NCBI GenBank assembly: GCA_946902875.1
Contig: OX336341.1
Coordinates: 1,054,001 to 1,118,000 of the forward strand
Length of the DNA: 64,000 nucleotides
Source: Nematopogon swammerdamellus
Lineage: Eukaryota; Arthropoda; Insecta; Lepidoptera; Adelidae
Direction of reading: 5' to 3'
Both the position numbers and the translations under genes were made by a program. Below, piece by piece: positions 63,321 to 64,000 of the stretch; the first letter of the stretch is position 1, and the number at the start of each line of letters is the position of its first letter. The notes beneath the pieces are model-generated. The model did not search any database, was not told where the DNA came from, and was given only the letters and a program-made list of their open reading frames with translations.

Positions 63321-63949
63321 TTATTATATAACTCGGTGTAACATTATACTCTACCATCGCGTCATTATTCGTATGAGACGAGCAGTAGGGTCGGAAGGTT
63401 TCAGTCTCAGCCAATTTCTCCCAGTATAAAATGATATAGACCTAGGTAGGTAGGTACATAGGAAAATATATTCCACGAAGGTTCATTTCACATCTTCCTA
63501 GTGCGACACAAGAAAAATTATGGAATCACACGTTTCGAAAAACTCTTTTGTGTCGCCCATTGTGGGGTTGCTCCAAGTGAGTAAGAAATCATTTTCATCA
63601 ATTTGTGTTGTCACTGCAAAATATCTGTACGCACCAGCGCAGTGTGTCCGCAGCGAGGTATGAAATACTGAAAGAGATTAATGATGCAGATTCAGATTCT
63701 GATATTTATTTCGCCATAAAGAACACACAACAATAACAATATTACATTGAGACATATGCATATTCAGTATGGTTCGTCATAGTTTTTTTTTTGTTTTATC
63801 ACGTTCAGCAATGTGCACTCGCAACTGATTAATTTTGGCTCACAATCACGCCTTTCAGTAGGTATTCCATGCCTCACTGCGGCCAACCTGTATAAACCCT
63901 AAACATTTACTACGTCTCAAACGATTCTAAATTCCGAGAGATATATATA
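63321..63949. other. No feature seen
   Basis: Unassigned AT-rich sequence. Confidence 0.45.
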
Positions 63950-64000
63950 TTTTTATGGAAAGTGACACGGTTAGGCTACATCACATACAAAATCCGTGAT
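63950..64000 (-). mobile_element. SINE1 end, cut by the window edge
   Basis: TTTTTATGGAAAGTGACACG and GCTACATCACATACAAAATC match the reversed 3' end of the family. Confidence 0.75.

Overview
The window looks like nuclear DNA of a moth or butterfly (Lepidoptera). It is AT-rich and crowded with short retroposons. Common lepidopteran repeat motifs recur, such as the GTGCGAGTCGGACTCGCGCAC block, the ACCGACTTCC block and the CCGTGTGGGGCCGG SINE head. Genes have small GC-rich exons separated by long repeat-filled introns. Nothing suggests bacteria, an organelle or a virus. Species was not determined.

Two host genes can be read and they converge tail to tail. On the + strand, five exons (8717-18605) encode the C-terminal half of SETD3, the actin-histidine methyltransferase; its earlier exons lie left of the window. 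On the - strand, about eleven exons (59997 down to 28110) encode a secreted or membrane-anchored zona pellucida (ZP) domain protein: signal-peptide end, Pro/Ser-rich stalk, complete ZP module, basic linker, transmembrane helix and short cytoplasmic tail. A third possible gene end on the - strand (23867-23958) is weakly supported. Between the convergent genes lies an intact 1002-codon reverse-transcriptase ORF (20257-23265, -) with an N-terminal PHD finger and a C-terminal restriction-like endonuclease motif. A 5'-truncated LINE (11810-14300) sits in a SETD3 intron.

The rest is mostly repeats: SINE1 (tRNA-like boxes around a 5S-rRNA-like core), SINE2 (tRNA Ser/Leu-like head), SINE3 (CCGTGTGGGGCCGG head), LINE 3' ends, and at least eight foldback or terminal-inverted-repeat elements, one carrying a Harbinger transposase remnant. 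A 2.15-kb composite block is present twice, almost identical (6556-8705 and 14416-16571).

The most unusual signal is a set of short tandem duplications anchored on exons. Four clear coding exons, two of them near the ends of the ZP module, plus one candidate exon, carry head-to-tail arrays with units of 114, 144, 153, 156 and 163 bp. The units cross exon/intron borders, so they arose in DNA and not through mRNA. Four of the five unit lengths are multiples of three, and several copies carry their own splice sites. They could add protein repeats, stay silent inside introns or UTRs, or be assembly artefacts; raw reads and RNA would decide.
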